Origin: Flavobacteriia bacterium
GTDB taxonomy: Bacteria > Bacteroidota > Bacteroidia > Flavobacteriales_D > Crocinitomicaceae
NCBI GenBank assembly: GCA_947450325.1
Contig: CANFUT010000010.1
Coordinates: 58,280 to 122,279 of the forward strand
Length of the DNA: 64,000 nt
Reading direction: 5' to 3'
The position numbers and the translations under genes are program-made. This document shows, in pieces, positions 25,822-34,432 of the stretch. Under the pieces are notes generated by a model. It did not search any database and had not been told where the DNA came from. It worked only from the letters and a program-made list of their open reading frames with translations. Each line of letters begins with the position of its first letter. Position 1 is the first letter of the stretch.

Positions 25822-26514
25822 TTAATCATCTAAGGTGAATTTATAGCCTACACCGCGAATACTGTGAAAATATTGGGGATTTTTAGGATCGCTTTCAAAC
25901 AATTTACGGAACGCTAGAATGTAGTTATCTATTGTTCGCGCAGTTGGAAATTGGTCACTTCCCCAAAGATTGTCCAATATTTCTTCTCTAGATACGACCA
26001 AACCGCGTTTTTCGTTGAAAAGTTTCAACAAATCGATTTCTCTTTTGCTCAAATCGTGGATTTCATTGGTTTCTGCATTTTTAACTTGAAACGTTGCAAA
26101 ATCGATCACCAATTTCCCGATCGTCAATTTTACTGGCGCCGCTTGAATGTCTTCCACGCCTTCAATCAAAACTTGAACACGAAGTAAAAGTTCCTCTAAA
26201 TCAAATGGTTTAGGCAGATAATCGTTGGCACCTAGTTTCAATCCAGCAATTCGATCTTGGGTTGTTCCCTTGGCTGATAAAAACAAAATCGGCACTTTTG
26301 AACTTTTGCGAATTTCTTTGCAAATTGTCAGTCCGCTCACTTCTGGAAGCATCACGTCTAATATCACCAAATCAAAACTTTCCATTTCACTTGCACGCAA
26401 GAATGCTTCCGTTCCATGAATGATTGTATCTACTTGATATCCATCAATTTCTAAGTTCATTTTGATTAAATCAGACAAACTCGCTTCGTCCTCAATTAGA
26501 CAAATTTTCTTCAT
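25822..26514 (-). CDS. OmpR-family response regulator
   Basis: 230 residues. The receiver domain at 1-120 has the phosphoacceptor Asp in DLVILDVMLPEVSG (about residue 53), the switch Thr/Ser in LFLSAKGT, and Lys in YLPKPFD. The C-terminal winged-helix DNA-binding domain (LSKREIDLLKLFNEKRGLVVSREEILDNLWG) is typical of OmpR/PhoB proteins. No histidine kinase is adjacent in the window, so it is an orphan here. It heads a tight run with dCMP deaminase, the S41 protease and the 541-residue unknown. Confidence 0.94.
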   Translation of the reverse strand: MKKICLIEDEASLSDLIKMNLEIDGYQVDTIIHGTEAFLRASEMESFDLVILDVMLPEVSGLTICKEIRKSSKVPILFLSAKGTTQDRIAGLKLGANDYLPKPFDLEELLLRVQVLIEGVEDIQAAPVKLTIGKLVIDFATFQVKNAETNEIHDLSKREIDLLKLFNEKRGLVVSREEILDNLWGSDQFPTARTIDNYILAFRKLFESDPKNPQYFHSIRGVGYKFTLDD

Positions 26515-26618
26515 ATTTTGTGAGAATAATTGTGTGTTTTAAAGCAATAACACCTTTAAGTTGTTAAAAAACTAAAAAAAATAACTTCAGTTAAATTTAA
26601 ACTAATTATTAATTTTTT

Positions 26619-26626
26619 TAGTTTTG
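26619..26626 (+). promoter_or_regulatory. -7 box TAGTTTTG before the secreted protease
   Basis: It matches TAnnTTTG, 40 bases upstream of the ATG at 26666. No clear upstream TTTG was found. Confidence 0.45.
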
Positions 26627-26665
26627 TTTCAAACTAGGTATAAAAATATAGATAAAAAACAAACT

Positions 26666-28363
26666 ATGAAGAAAAAATTACTCTCTCTCGGATTAGCTAT
26701 TTTTATCGGTGGAATTTCATTACAAGCGCAAAATAATTTGCAGTCTTCTGAAAAATACACTGTTAACAAATATGCTCCAACACACACAATCACGCCTCCA
26801 AGTATGAGTGCAATCAATGCAGAAGATTTGGAACGTGATAAAAAAGGCATGTATTACAGAATTGGTGTTTCAACAGATGCGAATATTTCTCCATCTTTTT
26901 CAGGACTTTGGACTAATCTTTCCAATGGCGATAGAATTTGGCAACTGAAAGTGAAAGCAACAGGTGCAGAAGCATTGAGTTTCCTTTTTTCGACTTTTAA
27001 ATTGTATGACAATGCTTCGTTTTGGGTACAAGACAATCAAGGAAATCCATTGTACAGAACATTGACAAAAAACGACGTTTTGGATCATTTTCAACAACAC
27101 GTTGAATTGTGTTTTGGTGATGAAATGGTTTTAAACTTATTGGAGCCAAATGGTACAAGACCATCTGAATTTTTATTGGATCAAATCATGTACGATTACC
27201 GTTCAACTGGAAATCCGAACGTTCAAAAAATCAACGAATCAGATGCTACTTGTGAAGTAAATGTAAATTGTTCACCTGAAGGAGATAATTGGCAAGATGA
27301 AAAAAGAGGAATAGCAAGAATATTGGTTGTTGATCCAGCAGGACAAGGATATTGTTCTGGTACTTTGATTAATAACACTGCCAAAGATTGTAAGCCATAT
27401 TTTTTAACAGCGTTGCATTGTGGTGTATCTTCTACGACTGCAAATTTCAATCAATGGAAATTTTATTTTGGTTATGAGTCACCAAATTGTGTAAATCCAA
27501 CAACGGCAGGCACTTTAGCTAGTCATGTGATTACAGGCTGCGTTAAAAAAGCGACTTCTAATTGCAATGGTGGAGACACAGGTTCTGACTTTTTGTTAGT
27601 TCAAATGGGCTCCGCAGCAAGTGAAGCAGCAACAATCAATACTTTGAGATCTGCGAATTTCAATGCCTATTGGAATGGTTGGGATGCGAACAATACGGCT
27701 TCAACTAGTGGCGTCGGTATTCATCATCCTGCAGGAGATATTAAGAAAATTTCCGCTTATACGAGTGCTTTAACTTCTACTTCTTGGGGTGGAGTGGCAG
27801 CCAATACACACTGGCAACTCGTATGGGCAGCTACAACAAATGGCCATGGAGTGACAGAAGGAGGTTCTTCAGGATCTCCATTGTTTACTTACAATGGCGG
27901 TAATTCAAGGGTTGTTGGAACATTGACAGGTGGTGGTTCTTTCTGCACAGCAACATCTTCTCCAGATGCTTATGGAAAAATGGCTTATCACTGGCAATCA
28001 AATACTACGGCTGGAAATATTCCGCTGAAAAATTTCTTAGATCCAGGTAATACTGGTGTATTGGTTTTAGATGGTTCAGCAAATCCTTGTTCTGCAGCAG
28101 GAATCGATGAAGAAGAATTGTTGAATGCGATTTCAATTTTCCCAAATCCAGTAAATGATCAATTGACGATAGATTTATCAACGCTTAAAAATGAGTCGGT
28201 ATCGATTTACATTTATGATATGACTGGTAAATTATTGAAATCAATTTACAATCAATCAGGTAATTTGGTGAATGTAAATACAGCTTCATTTGCAAAAGGA
28301 ATGTATCAGGTTGTTTTCAAAACTGCAACCACTGAATCAGTTCAAAAAGTAATTAAGCAATAA
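26666..28363 (+). CDS. T9SS-exported trypsin-like (lysyl-endopeptidase-like) protease
   Basis: 565 residues from MKKKLLSLG, with a signal peptide ending near LQAQN. A propeptide-like region of about 170 residues is followed by a chymotrypsin-fold protease. Visible triad: His251 in LTALHCG, Asp308 in TGSDFLLV, Ser402 in GGSSGSPLF. Paired cysteines (CEVNVNCS, YCSGT, DCKPY) resemble the Achromobacter lysyl endopeptidase family. The last 80 residues are a type A T9SS sorting domain (IFPNPVNDQLTIDLS ... MYQVVFKTA ... KVIKQ). It is therefore expected on the cell surface or outside. A terminator follows. Confidence 0.92.
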   Translation: MKKKLLSLGLAIFIGGISLQAQNNLQSSEKYTVNKYAPTHTITPPSMSAINAEDLERDKKGMYYRIGVSTDANISPSFSGLWTNLSNGDRIWQLKVKATGAEALSFLFSTFKLYDNASFWVQDNQGNPLYRTLTKNDVLDHFQQHVELCFGDEMVLNLLEPNGTRPSEFLLDQIMYDYRSTGNPNVQKINESDATCEVNVNCSPEGDNWQDEKRGIARILVVDPAGQGYCSGTLINNTAKDCKPYFLTALHCGVSSTTANFNQWKFYFGYESPNCVNPTTAGTLASHVITGCVKKATSNCNGGDTGSDFLLVQMGSAASEAATINTLRSANFNAYWNGWDANNTASTSGVGIHHPAGDIKKISAYTSALTSTSWGGVAANTHWQLVWAATTNGHGVTEGGSSGSPLFTYNGGNSRVVGTLTGGGSFCTATSSPDAYGKMAYHWQSNTTAGNIPLKNFLDPGNTGVLVLDGSANPCSAAGIDEEELLNAISIFPNPVNDQLTIDLSTLKNESVSIYIYDMTGKLLKSIYNQSGNLVNVNTASFAKGMYQVVFKTATTESVQKVIKQ

Positions 28364-28384
28364 TACTCAAAACACTTCATTTTC

Positions 28385-28416
28385 AAAGGCGACTGGATTT
28401 CTCTAGTCGCCTTTTT
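28385..28416 (+). terminator. rho-independent terminator after the protease gene
   Basis: GGCGACT (28388-28394) pairs with AGTCGCC (28405-28411), followed by TTTTT. With A-residues on the left it can also work from the other side for the convergent ompA-like gene. Confidence 0.85.
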
Positions 28417-28441
28417 GGTTTTTACAGCAGCCTTTTTGATT

Positions 28442-29119
28442 CTACTTTTTCAAGATTTGAATCTCGGTACGTCTGTTTTGTTGTTTGCCTGAAGTGCTTG
28501 TGTTTTCTGCAATAGGTCTCGTTTCACCATATCCGATGGCGATCATTTGTTTTTCAGAAACACCTTTTGAAATCAAGTATGTTTTGACAGCATTTGCGCG
28601 GTCTTTGGAAAGTTGCAAGTTCATTTTATCATTACCATCACTGTCTGTGTGACCGCCAATTTCTACTTGCATGGTCGGTTTTCTTTTGAGAAAATCAGCT
28701 ACTAAATTGAGTGAAGGATAACTCGATGATTGGATAATTGCTTTTGAGGTTTCAAATTTCAAGTCTTGCAAGGTAAATTCTTGTGGCAATTCATAGTAAA
28801 CATGCAATTTCATGTCTTGAAAAGATTCGCCAGGTCCCAAAGTTGGAATTTCAAGCGTATTATAATCTTGTTCTTCACCAACGCTAGAAACTTTGATGTC
28901 ATAAGTATCGCCGCAAGGCAATTGAACGACAAAAACACCTTTCGCATTGCTAATTCCTGAAACGACTTTGTGGTTTTTCTTTCCGTAGAACAATATTTTG
29001 TCGCCGCTATATGGTTTTTTGTTGAGGTCAGTTACTAAAACTTCTAATGGAGCAAAACAAGATTGCGCGAAAATTCCAATTTGCGAAATTAAAGCGAAGG
29101 TTAAAATGAGCGTTTTCAT
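28442..29119 (-). CDS. OmpA-family outer-membrane protein
   Basis: 225 residues. A signal peptide (MKTLILTFALISQIGIFAQS) is followed by a small beta-sandwich region of about 90 residues (VLVTDLNKKPYSGDKILFYG ... GVFVVQLPCGDTYDIKVSS), which is CarboxypepD/CNA-B-like. An OmpA peptidoglycan-binding domain follows at about 110-225 (IGGHTDSDGNDKMNLQLSKDRANAVKTYLI, then IGYGETRPIAEN and NRRTEI). The Asp and Arg that bind diaminopimelate are present (GHTDSDG; NRRTEI). It anchors to the wall; the role of the N-terminal domain is unknown. It converges with the secreted protease. Confidence 0.9.
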   Translation of the reverse strand: MKTLILTFALISQIGIFAQSCFAPLEVLVTDLNKKPYSGDKILFYGKKNHKVVSGISNAKGVFVVQLPCGDTYDIKVSSVGEEQDYNTLEIPTLGPGESFQDMKLHVYYELPQEFTLQDLKFETSKAIIQSSSYPSLNLVADFLKRKPTMQVEIGGHTDSDGNDKMNLQLSKDRANAVKTYLISKGVSEKQMIAIGYGETRPIAENTSTSGKQQNRRTEIQILKK

Positions 29120-29120
29120 A

Positions 29121-29174
29121 CTGTTACTTTTTCTATTTTCAAGGGAATACCTAAAAACAAAAAAAGTAACAGAG
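29121..29174. repeat. inverted repeat CTGTTACTTTTTCT / AAAAAGTAACAGAG
   Basis: A 12-14 base inverted pair with a 26-base loop between the SDR gene and the OmpA-like gene, both on the minus strand. It could be an mRNA hairpin in the leader of the downstream gene or an operator. No T-run marks it as a terminator. Confidence 0.5.
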
Positions 29175-29185
29175 AAAATTAAATA

Positions 29186-29968
29186 TTATAATGATTTTGT
29201 TCGACCACCATCGACAGGAACATTAATTCCATTTACATAACTCGCTGCAGGAGAAGCTAAAAAAGCGATCACATTGGCAGTTTCTTCTGGTTCTGCAATT
29301 CTTCCCATCGGAGATTCAGCAGCCATTTCTTCGAAAATACTTTCAACAGATTCATTTGTTTTGGCAGATTTTGTTTCCGCTATCGATTGCAAACGAATTG
29401 TATTTGTTGCGCCTGGTAGCACATTATTAACTGTAATATTGAAAGGAGCCAATTCAGTAGCCAAGGTTTTACTCCAATTCGCAACAGCAGCACGAATGGT
29501 ATTTGAAACGCCTAAATTAGGCAATGGTTGTTTTACGCTAGTTGAAATGACATTGATGATTCTGCCATATCCATTTGCTTTCATGATTGGATACAATGCT
29601 TGAACAAGGATATGATTGCAGATTAAATGTTGCGTAAATGCATCATAAAATTCCGATACTTCCGCATCTTTAATCGGACCACCTTTTGGACCACCAGTAT
29701 TGTTTACCAAAATATGGCAATTTCCTCCATTTGAAATCCATTGCTCAATGGAAGTTTTCAAAGCATCAGGTTTTGAGAAATCAGCGCAAATGTATGAATG
29801 CGCTTGGCCTTCAGCAGTTGAAAGTTCGTTTTTTACAGCAATCAATTTGTCTTCATTTCTAGCAACAAGAACAATATTTGCGCCTAATTCAGCCATTTGA
29901 ATAGCAGTTGCTTTTCCAATTCCTTGCGTGCTACCACAAACGATGGCAGTTTTACCTCTTAGATCCAT
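29186..29968 (-). CDS. short-chain dehydrogenase/reductase
   Basis: 260 residues from MDLRGKTAIV; alternative starts at 29980 and 30007 only add a weak N-tail. The Rossmann motif TGxxxGxG appears as GSTQGIGKA, with NNTGG (NNAG type) and ADF. The region of the catalytic Ser-Tyr-Lys has ISTSVKQPLPNLGVSNTIRAAVAN. The usual YxxxK is replaced here by a V-S-N-T-I-R sequence, so the canonical Tyr and Lys are not apparent. The C-terminal AYVNGINVPVDGG end is typical. Substrate unknown. Confidence 0.85.
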   Translation of the reverse strand: MDLRGKTAIVCGSTQGIGKATAIQMAELGANIVLVARNEDKLIAVKNELSTAEGQAHSYICADFSKPDALKTSIEQWISNGGNCHILVNNTGGPKGGPIKDAEVSEFYDAFTQHLICNHILVQALYPIMKANGYGRIINVISTSVKQPLPNLGVSNTIRAAVANWSKTLATELAPFNITVNNVLPGATNTIRLQSIAETKSAKTNESVESIFEEMAAESPMGRIAEPEETANVIAFLASPAASYVNGINVPVDGGRTKSL

Positions 29969-30218
29969 GATGTTTTTCATTTGGCGAAGATATAGAAACA
30001 CTTTCATTATTTGAAATAGGATGTTAATTATTCAAAAAATAAACACATTATTTAAAACATAAAAATTTCTCATTTGAGTTATCAAATACTATTGTCAACC
30101 AATTATTCAGTTGGTTTGGATTAACATTTGAATATTGCAGTTCGAAATTTCCTACTTAGGAATTCAACTTTGTTAATGTTTTGTTAACTGATTGCCGGTT
30201 TTATCCTTAAAAAAGTTC

Positions 30219-30226
30219 TATTTTTG
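30219..30226 (+). promoter_or_regulatory. -7 box TATTTTTG before the adhesin gene
   Basis: A perfect TAnnTTTG 20 bases upstream of the ATG at 30247. It is preceded by TTG at a slightly long spacing of 24 bases. Confidence 0.5.
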
Positions 30227-30246
30227 CCTAAACAAAAAAACAATTT

Positions 30247-33200
30247 ATGATGAAAAATTTACTTTACCTTAAAAGGTACGGAGGTGCAATTTTGCTCTTT
30301 CTTACTTTGCTGAGCTCGTACAATGTATCGGCCCAGTGTACATTTGGGGATTCTCAGTATCCTTCTAACAATGTCGCCGCACCTACTACTAATGGACAAA
30401 ATGTCGTTTTAACTTCATTCAACATTTATGGTGATTATGGTATTGTGGATGGATTTCTAAGCTCAAATGTTTACGAGTTAAACATTGATTTGGGTGGTTA
30501 TGTAACTGTTTTTGATGCAACAAATAACCCAGTAGCTTTTGGACCATCACCATTGAGTTTTGTTCCTCCTGTGGATGGAACTTACCATTTGCAATGGAAC
30601 TTAGACGGTTGTGGTACTTCTTTTAATTTTAGTATTGAGACAAGTGTTACTTTAATTGGCGCTACTGTTCCTTGTACTGATCCTGCATTGGCTGGAACAG
30701 CGACTTCTTCTCCTGCTGCTGCTTGTTTAGGTCAAAATATCACTTTGTCTTTGGATGGTGATCCTACTATTACAGGTTTGACATACCAATGGCAATCTTC
30801 TGCCAACGGTGTTACTTATGCAGATATCACTTCAGCGACAAACGCAAGTTTAACAACTACACAAACAGCTGCAACTTACTATCAATGTATCGTTACTTGT
30901 TCGGCTGGAACACCAGTAACTTCTGCTGCTGTAATGGTACCAATGAGTGCATTTTTAGATTGCTATTGTTCAAGTAATCCGGGAAGTACAGGTGATGAAG
31001 AAATTCTAAACGTTACTTTGGGAACATTAGATAATACTTCTGATTGTTCAACAACTGGAATTGGTGCTTCTATTTTGAATCAGTATTCAGATTATACTGA
31101 TGTTGCTGCTCCAGTATTGTCAAGAACAGTTTCTTATCCTTTGTCTTTAGGAATTGGAACTTGCGGTAGTAATTATGACAACATGTCAAAAGTATTTATC
31201 GATTTTAATCAAGATGGAACATTTGATGCTTCGGAAGAAGCTTATGCTGCAACTGCTTCATTCAATGGTCCTCATACTGAAACAGGTGCAATTACAATTC
31301 CTTTAACAGCTACATTAGGAATAACAAAAATGAGAGTTGTAAACTCTGAAGAATCTGATCCTACTTTAATCTCTGCTTGTGGAGTTTATGGTTATGGTGA
31401 AACTGAAGATTATTTTGTTGAAATTGGTGCTGCACCTTCTTGTATTCAGCCAACTGCACTTCAATGGCAATCAGGTACAACTACAACCGCTGTTCTTTCT
31501 TGGACTGCTGGTGGTACTGAAACTGAATGGGAAGTTGAGTATGGTCCTGCTGGATTCACTTTGGGTTCAGGTACTGTTATTAACGTAACTTCTGGAACTT
31601 CAACGACAATTTCTGCATTGACAGCAAATACTTTCTACACAGCTTACGTAAGAGCGATTTGTTCTCCAACTGAAACTTCTAACAGTTCAATTAGTGCAAA
31701 CTTTAACACTTATGGTTTTGGTCAATACATCGAGTCTGACAATGCTTGTTCTAACTTCGTAGATATTTCTGCAACTGGAACAAACTTAAATTTATCAGAT
31801 GATTCTAACACAGGAATCACATTGCCATTCTCATTCTTCTACCAAAATTCAATTGTGAATGATATCAATGTTTCTAACAACGGATATGTATTGTTGAATA
31901 CTTTGACTGGAACGTTTGGTTACGATATGAGTAACAGCAATAATGGTTTGTATCCAATGGTTCAAGATTTAGCTACATCTACATCTCCAAATGGTGTTTA
32001 TCAACAAACGATTGGAACAGCTCCAAACCGTAAATTCATCATCCAATGGTCAAATATTCCTCACTATGGTTTCCCAGCTTCAACAGATGGTGCAAACTTT
32101 GAATTAGTGATCGAAGAAGCTACAATGGAATTCTATTACTTGTACAATGATGTAATGATGGGTAATCCATCTTGGAACAATGGTGCTGATGCTGAAATCG
32201 GAATTCGTGGAACTCAAAATATTGATGTTTCTTTGAATAATACTGATTATTTGTCTAACAACTCTTGTGCTCACTTCTATTATACAGATTGTCCAAAACC
32301 TGCAAGTGTTGCTTTCAGTAATATCGTTACTGATGAATTCAGCATGGATTGGGTACCTGGTCCTTCTTCTGAAACTCAATGGAGTGTTGAGTACGGAACA
32401 ACTGGATTTACTCCAGGTTCAGGTACTTTGTTGACTAATATCAACCTTTCACAACAACAAATTCCAAACTTGACACCATTGACAACTTATGATGTTTACA
32501 TCTATGCATCTTGTGCAAATGGTCAAACAAGTGCGCCATTAATTGCTTCAGTTCAAACAAAACCTTTGTGTGCTGACCCAACTAACTTGGCTGCAGTTAC
32601 TGCTGCTGATTCATTGTTTGCTTCATGGAACTGGTCTATAAATGTTTCACCAGTTACTGGATTTAACTTACAATACGGTAATGTTGGATTTAACTTGTAT
32701 TCAGGTACTGAAGTAGCAGCAAATGGTGCAAACTTTGCTGACACAATCGTAAATGCTCCAGTATTTGTTTCTGGTGTTACTTATGATTACTATGTTCAAT
32801 CTGTTTGTGGAACTGATACTTCAAACTATGTTGGTCCATATTCTTTCACAATGCCATTATCAAACGATTTAGTTTGTGGTGCTGAACACTTAAATGTAAA
32901 TGGAACTGTTTATCACTTTAACAATATTGGAGCAACAGTTTCAAATTCAGTGGTAACAAACCAAGAACAATCAATTGCTCCTCCAGCTACTGGTTACCAA
33001 ACTACAACTGGTTGGGGAGATAATCAAATTTCTGCTTCAACTTGGTTTACATTCCAAGCGCCTGCTAGTGGTCAAGTAAGAATTTCTGGTACTGATGTTG
33101 GATTCAACGGTCAAATGGCGGTTTATTCAGTTGGTAACTGTGCACAATTCTCAACTTTTAATTTAGTGGCTGCAAATGATGATGAAATCGGTGGAACAAG

Positions 33201-34080
33201 TTCTGCTCCAAACTTTACAGTTTGTGGTTTAACTCCTGGATCTACTTATTACTTGATGCATGATTCTTACTATTCTTGGAATAATGGAAACTACTCTGTT
33301 AAAATCACTCCAATCGTTTTGGAAGCTGGTGTAACAACTGGTACATTGACTCAAATCTGTTCTGGTGATACAACTAACTTGTTCACTACAATTACAGGTA
33401 ACGACAATGGTGGTGCTTGGATTCCATTAATTCCTTCTATCGCATTGGCGCAAGATTCATTGTTTGCTTCTGGTGGTTTGGCTTACCAAACTTTCCAATT
33501 CGAATACAGAATGACAGATGGTTGTGCTCACGATTCTATCGTTTCAAGCGTGAAAGTTTTCGCTCCTTCAACTGCTGGAACTGATGGTTCTTTGGTAGTT
33601 TGTCGTAATGAGCCTTTCAACTTACTTGAAGGATTAGGTGGAACTGTTAACTTAAACGGAACTTGGTATAACCCAACATCTGGAACTGTTCCTAACGGAA
33701 ATGTTGTAGCAGAAAACTTCCCAGGACAATATAACTATAAATATATTGTTGCAAATGGTGTTTGTCCAAATGATACTTCTATCGTTATCGTTGCAGTTCA
33801 AACTTGTAACTATCTTGGATTGAATGAAACTTCATTAGAAGGATTCAGCTTATATCCAAACCCAACTGAAGGAATGGTTTACATTTCTTACTCAGGTTCA
33901 AATGATGTTTACAATTATGAAGTATTGGATTTGAATGGTCGCAAAGTGGCTAACAAAGAAAATGCAATCAACGGTTCATCTGTAACTGAAATCAATTTGA
34001 ATAATGTTGAAAACGGAATCTACATGATTCGTGTTTACAACGGTTCAGCTGAGAAAACTTTCCGAGTTGTCGTGAAATAA
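30247..34080 (+). CDS. large T9SS-secreted adhesin-like protein (GEVED, Fn3, sorting domain)
   Basis: 1277 residues, the second-longest protein in the window. Signal peptide to about residue 30 (NVSAQ). An Ig-like module follows (near 140-235), then a GEVED domain (near 245-395, FIDFNQDGTFDASEEAY and YGYGETEDYFVEIG). Two clear fibronectin type III repeats have the same internal motif, EVEYGPAGFTLGSGT and SVEYGTTGFTPGSGT, with a third more distant one (LQYGNVGFNLYSGT). A jelly-roll-like segment precedes a type A sorting domain (YPNPTEGMVYI ... GIYMIRVYNGS ... FRVVVK). Codon use is regular and T-ending, as in abundant proteins. It probably serves adhesion or surface cover; ligand unknown. Confidence 0.9.
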   Translation: MMKNLLYLKRYGGAILLFLTLLSSYNVSAQCTFGDSQYPSNNVAAPTTNGQNVVLTSFNIYGDYGIVDGFLSSNVYELNIDLGGYVTVFDATNNPVAFGPSPLSFVPPVDGTYHLQWNLDGCGTSFNFSIETSVTLIGATVPCTDPALAGTATSSPAAACLGQNITLSLDGDPTITGLTYQWQSSANGVTYADITSATNASLTTTQTAATYYQCIVTCSAGTPVTSAAVMVPMSAFLDCYCSSNPGSTGDEEILNVTLGTLDNTSDCSTTGIGASILNQYSDYTDVAAPVLSRTVSYPLSLGIGTCGSNYDNMSKVFIDFNQDGTFDASEEAYAATASFNGPHTETGAITIPLTATLGITKMRVVNSEESDPTLISACGVYGYGETEDYFVEIGAAPSCIQPTALQWQSGTTTTAVLSWTAGGTETEWEVEYGPAGFTLGSGTVINVTSGTSTTISALTANTFYTAYVRAICSPTETSNSSISANFNTYGFGQYIESDNACSNFVDISATGTNLNLSDDSNTGITLPFSFFYQNSIVNDINVSNNGYVLLNTLTGTFGYDMSNSNNGLYPMVQDLATSTSPNGVYQQTIGTAPNRKFIIQWSNIPHYGFPASTDGANFELVIEEATMEFYYLYNDVMMGNPSWNNGADAEIGIRGTQNIDVSLNNTDYLSNNSCAHFYYTDCPKPASVAFSNIVTDEFSMDWVPGPSSETQWSVEYGTTGFTPGSGTLLTNINLSQQQIPNLTPLTTYDVYIYASCANGQTSAPLIASVQTKPLCADPTNLAAVTAADSLFASWNWSINVSPVTGFNLQYGNVGFNLYSGTEVAANGANFADTIVNAPVFVSGVTYDYYVQSVCGTDTSNYVGPYSFTMPLSNDLVCGAEHLNVNGTVYHFNNIGATVSNSVVTNQEQSIAPPATGYQTTTGWGDNQISASTWFTFQAPASGQVRISGTDVGFNGQMAVYSVGNCAQFSTFNLVAANDDEIGGTSSAPNFTVCGLTPGSTYYLMHDSYYSWNNGNYSVKITPIVLEAGVTTGTLTQICSGDTTNLFTTITGNDNGGAWIPLIPSIALAQDSLFASGGLAYQTFQFEYRMTDGCAHDSIVSSVKVFAPSTAGTDGSLVVCRNEPFNLLEGLGGTVNLNGTWYNPTSGTVPNGNVVAENFPGQYNYKYIVANGVCPNDTSIVIVAVQTCNYLGLNETSLEGFSLYPNPTEGMVYISYSGSNDVYNYEVLDLNGRKVANKENAINGSSVTEINLNNVENGIYMIRVYNGSAEKTFRVVVK

Positions 34081-34100
34081 TCTTAGATAAACTTTCAAAA

Positions 34101-34136
34101 AAAGGCGGTCAATTAAGTTTGACCGCCTTTTTTTTT
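34101..34136 (+). terminator. rho-independent terminator after the adhesin gene
   Basis: GGCGGTCAA (34104-34112) pairs with TTGACCGCC (34119-34127) around a 6-base loop, followed by nine T. Confidence 0.9.
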
Positions 34137-34137
34137 A

Positions 34138-34432
34138 GACTCGCTTCGCTATTAGACTGAGGACAATAGATCCGTTGCTGCGCAACTATTAGACAAGATT
34201 ATTGTTGTTGCTTCGCAACTTTAAAACGTTAATTTTTCAGTTGGGGCGCATTGCATTGCGCCCCAACCAAAATTAATCTCGAGAGGTCTTAAAATCCAAA
34301 AAAAGACCTGCTTCGCTATTAGACAATATTAATGATTGTTGCCTTGCAACATTAAGATAACACTAAAGCTGAAGAAAATCAAAGTCTTCTGTCTAATATC
34401 TCTAGTCTAATGTCTCTTGTCTACAAAACTAT
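34138..34432. repeat. repeat-rich intergenic region (TTAGACAATAG words and GCTTCGCAAC cores)
   Basis: Words such as ATTAGACTGAGGACAATAG, ATTAGACAAGATT and ATTAGACAATATT alternate with GTTGCTGCGCAAC, GTTGCTTCGCAAC and GTTGCCTTGCAAC hairpin cores. They close with the reverse-complement words TCTAGTCTAATGTC. A strong hairpin lies inside: 11-base arms at 34240-34250 and 34257-34267 (GTTGGGGCGCA / TGCGCCCCAAC). This is the family seen at 7292-7415 and fills the gap between the adhesin and leuS. No gene is seen. Confidence 0.7.
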
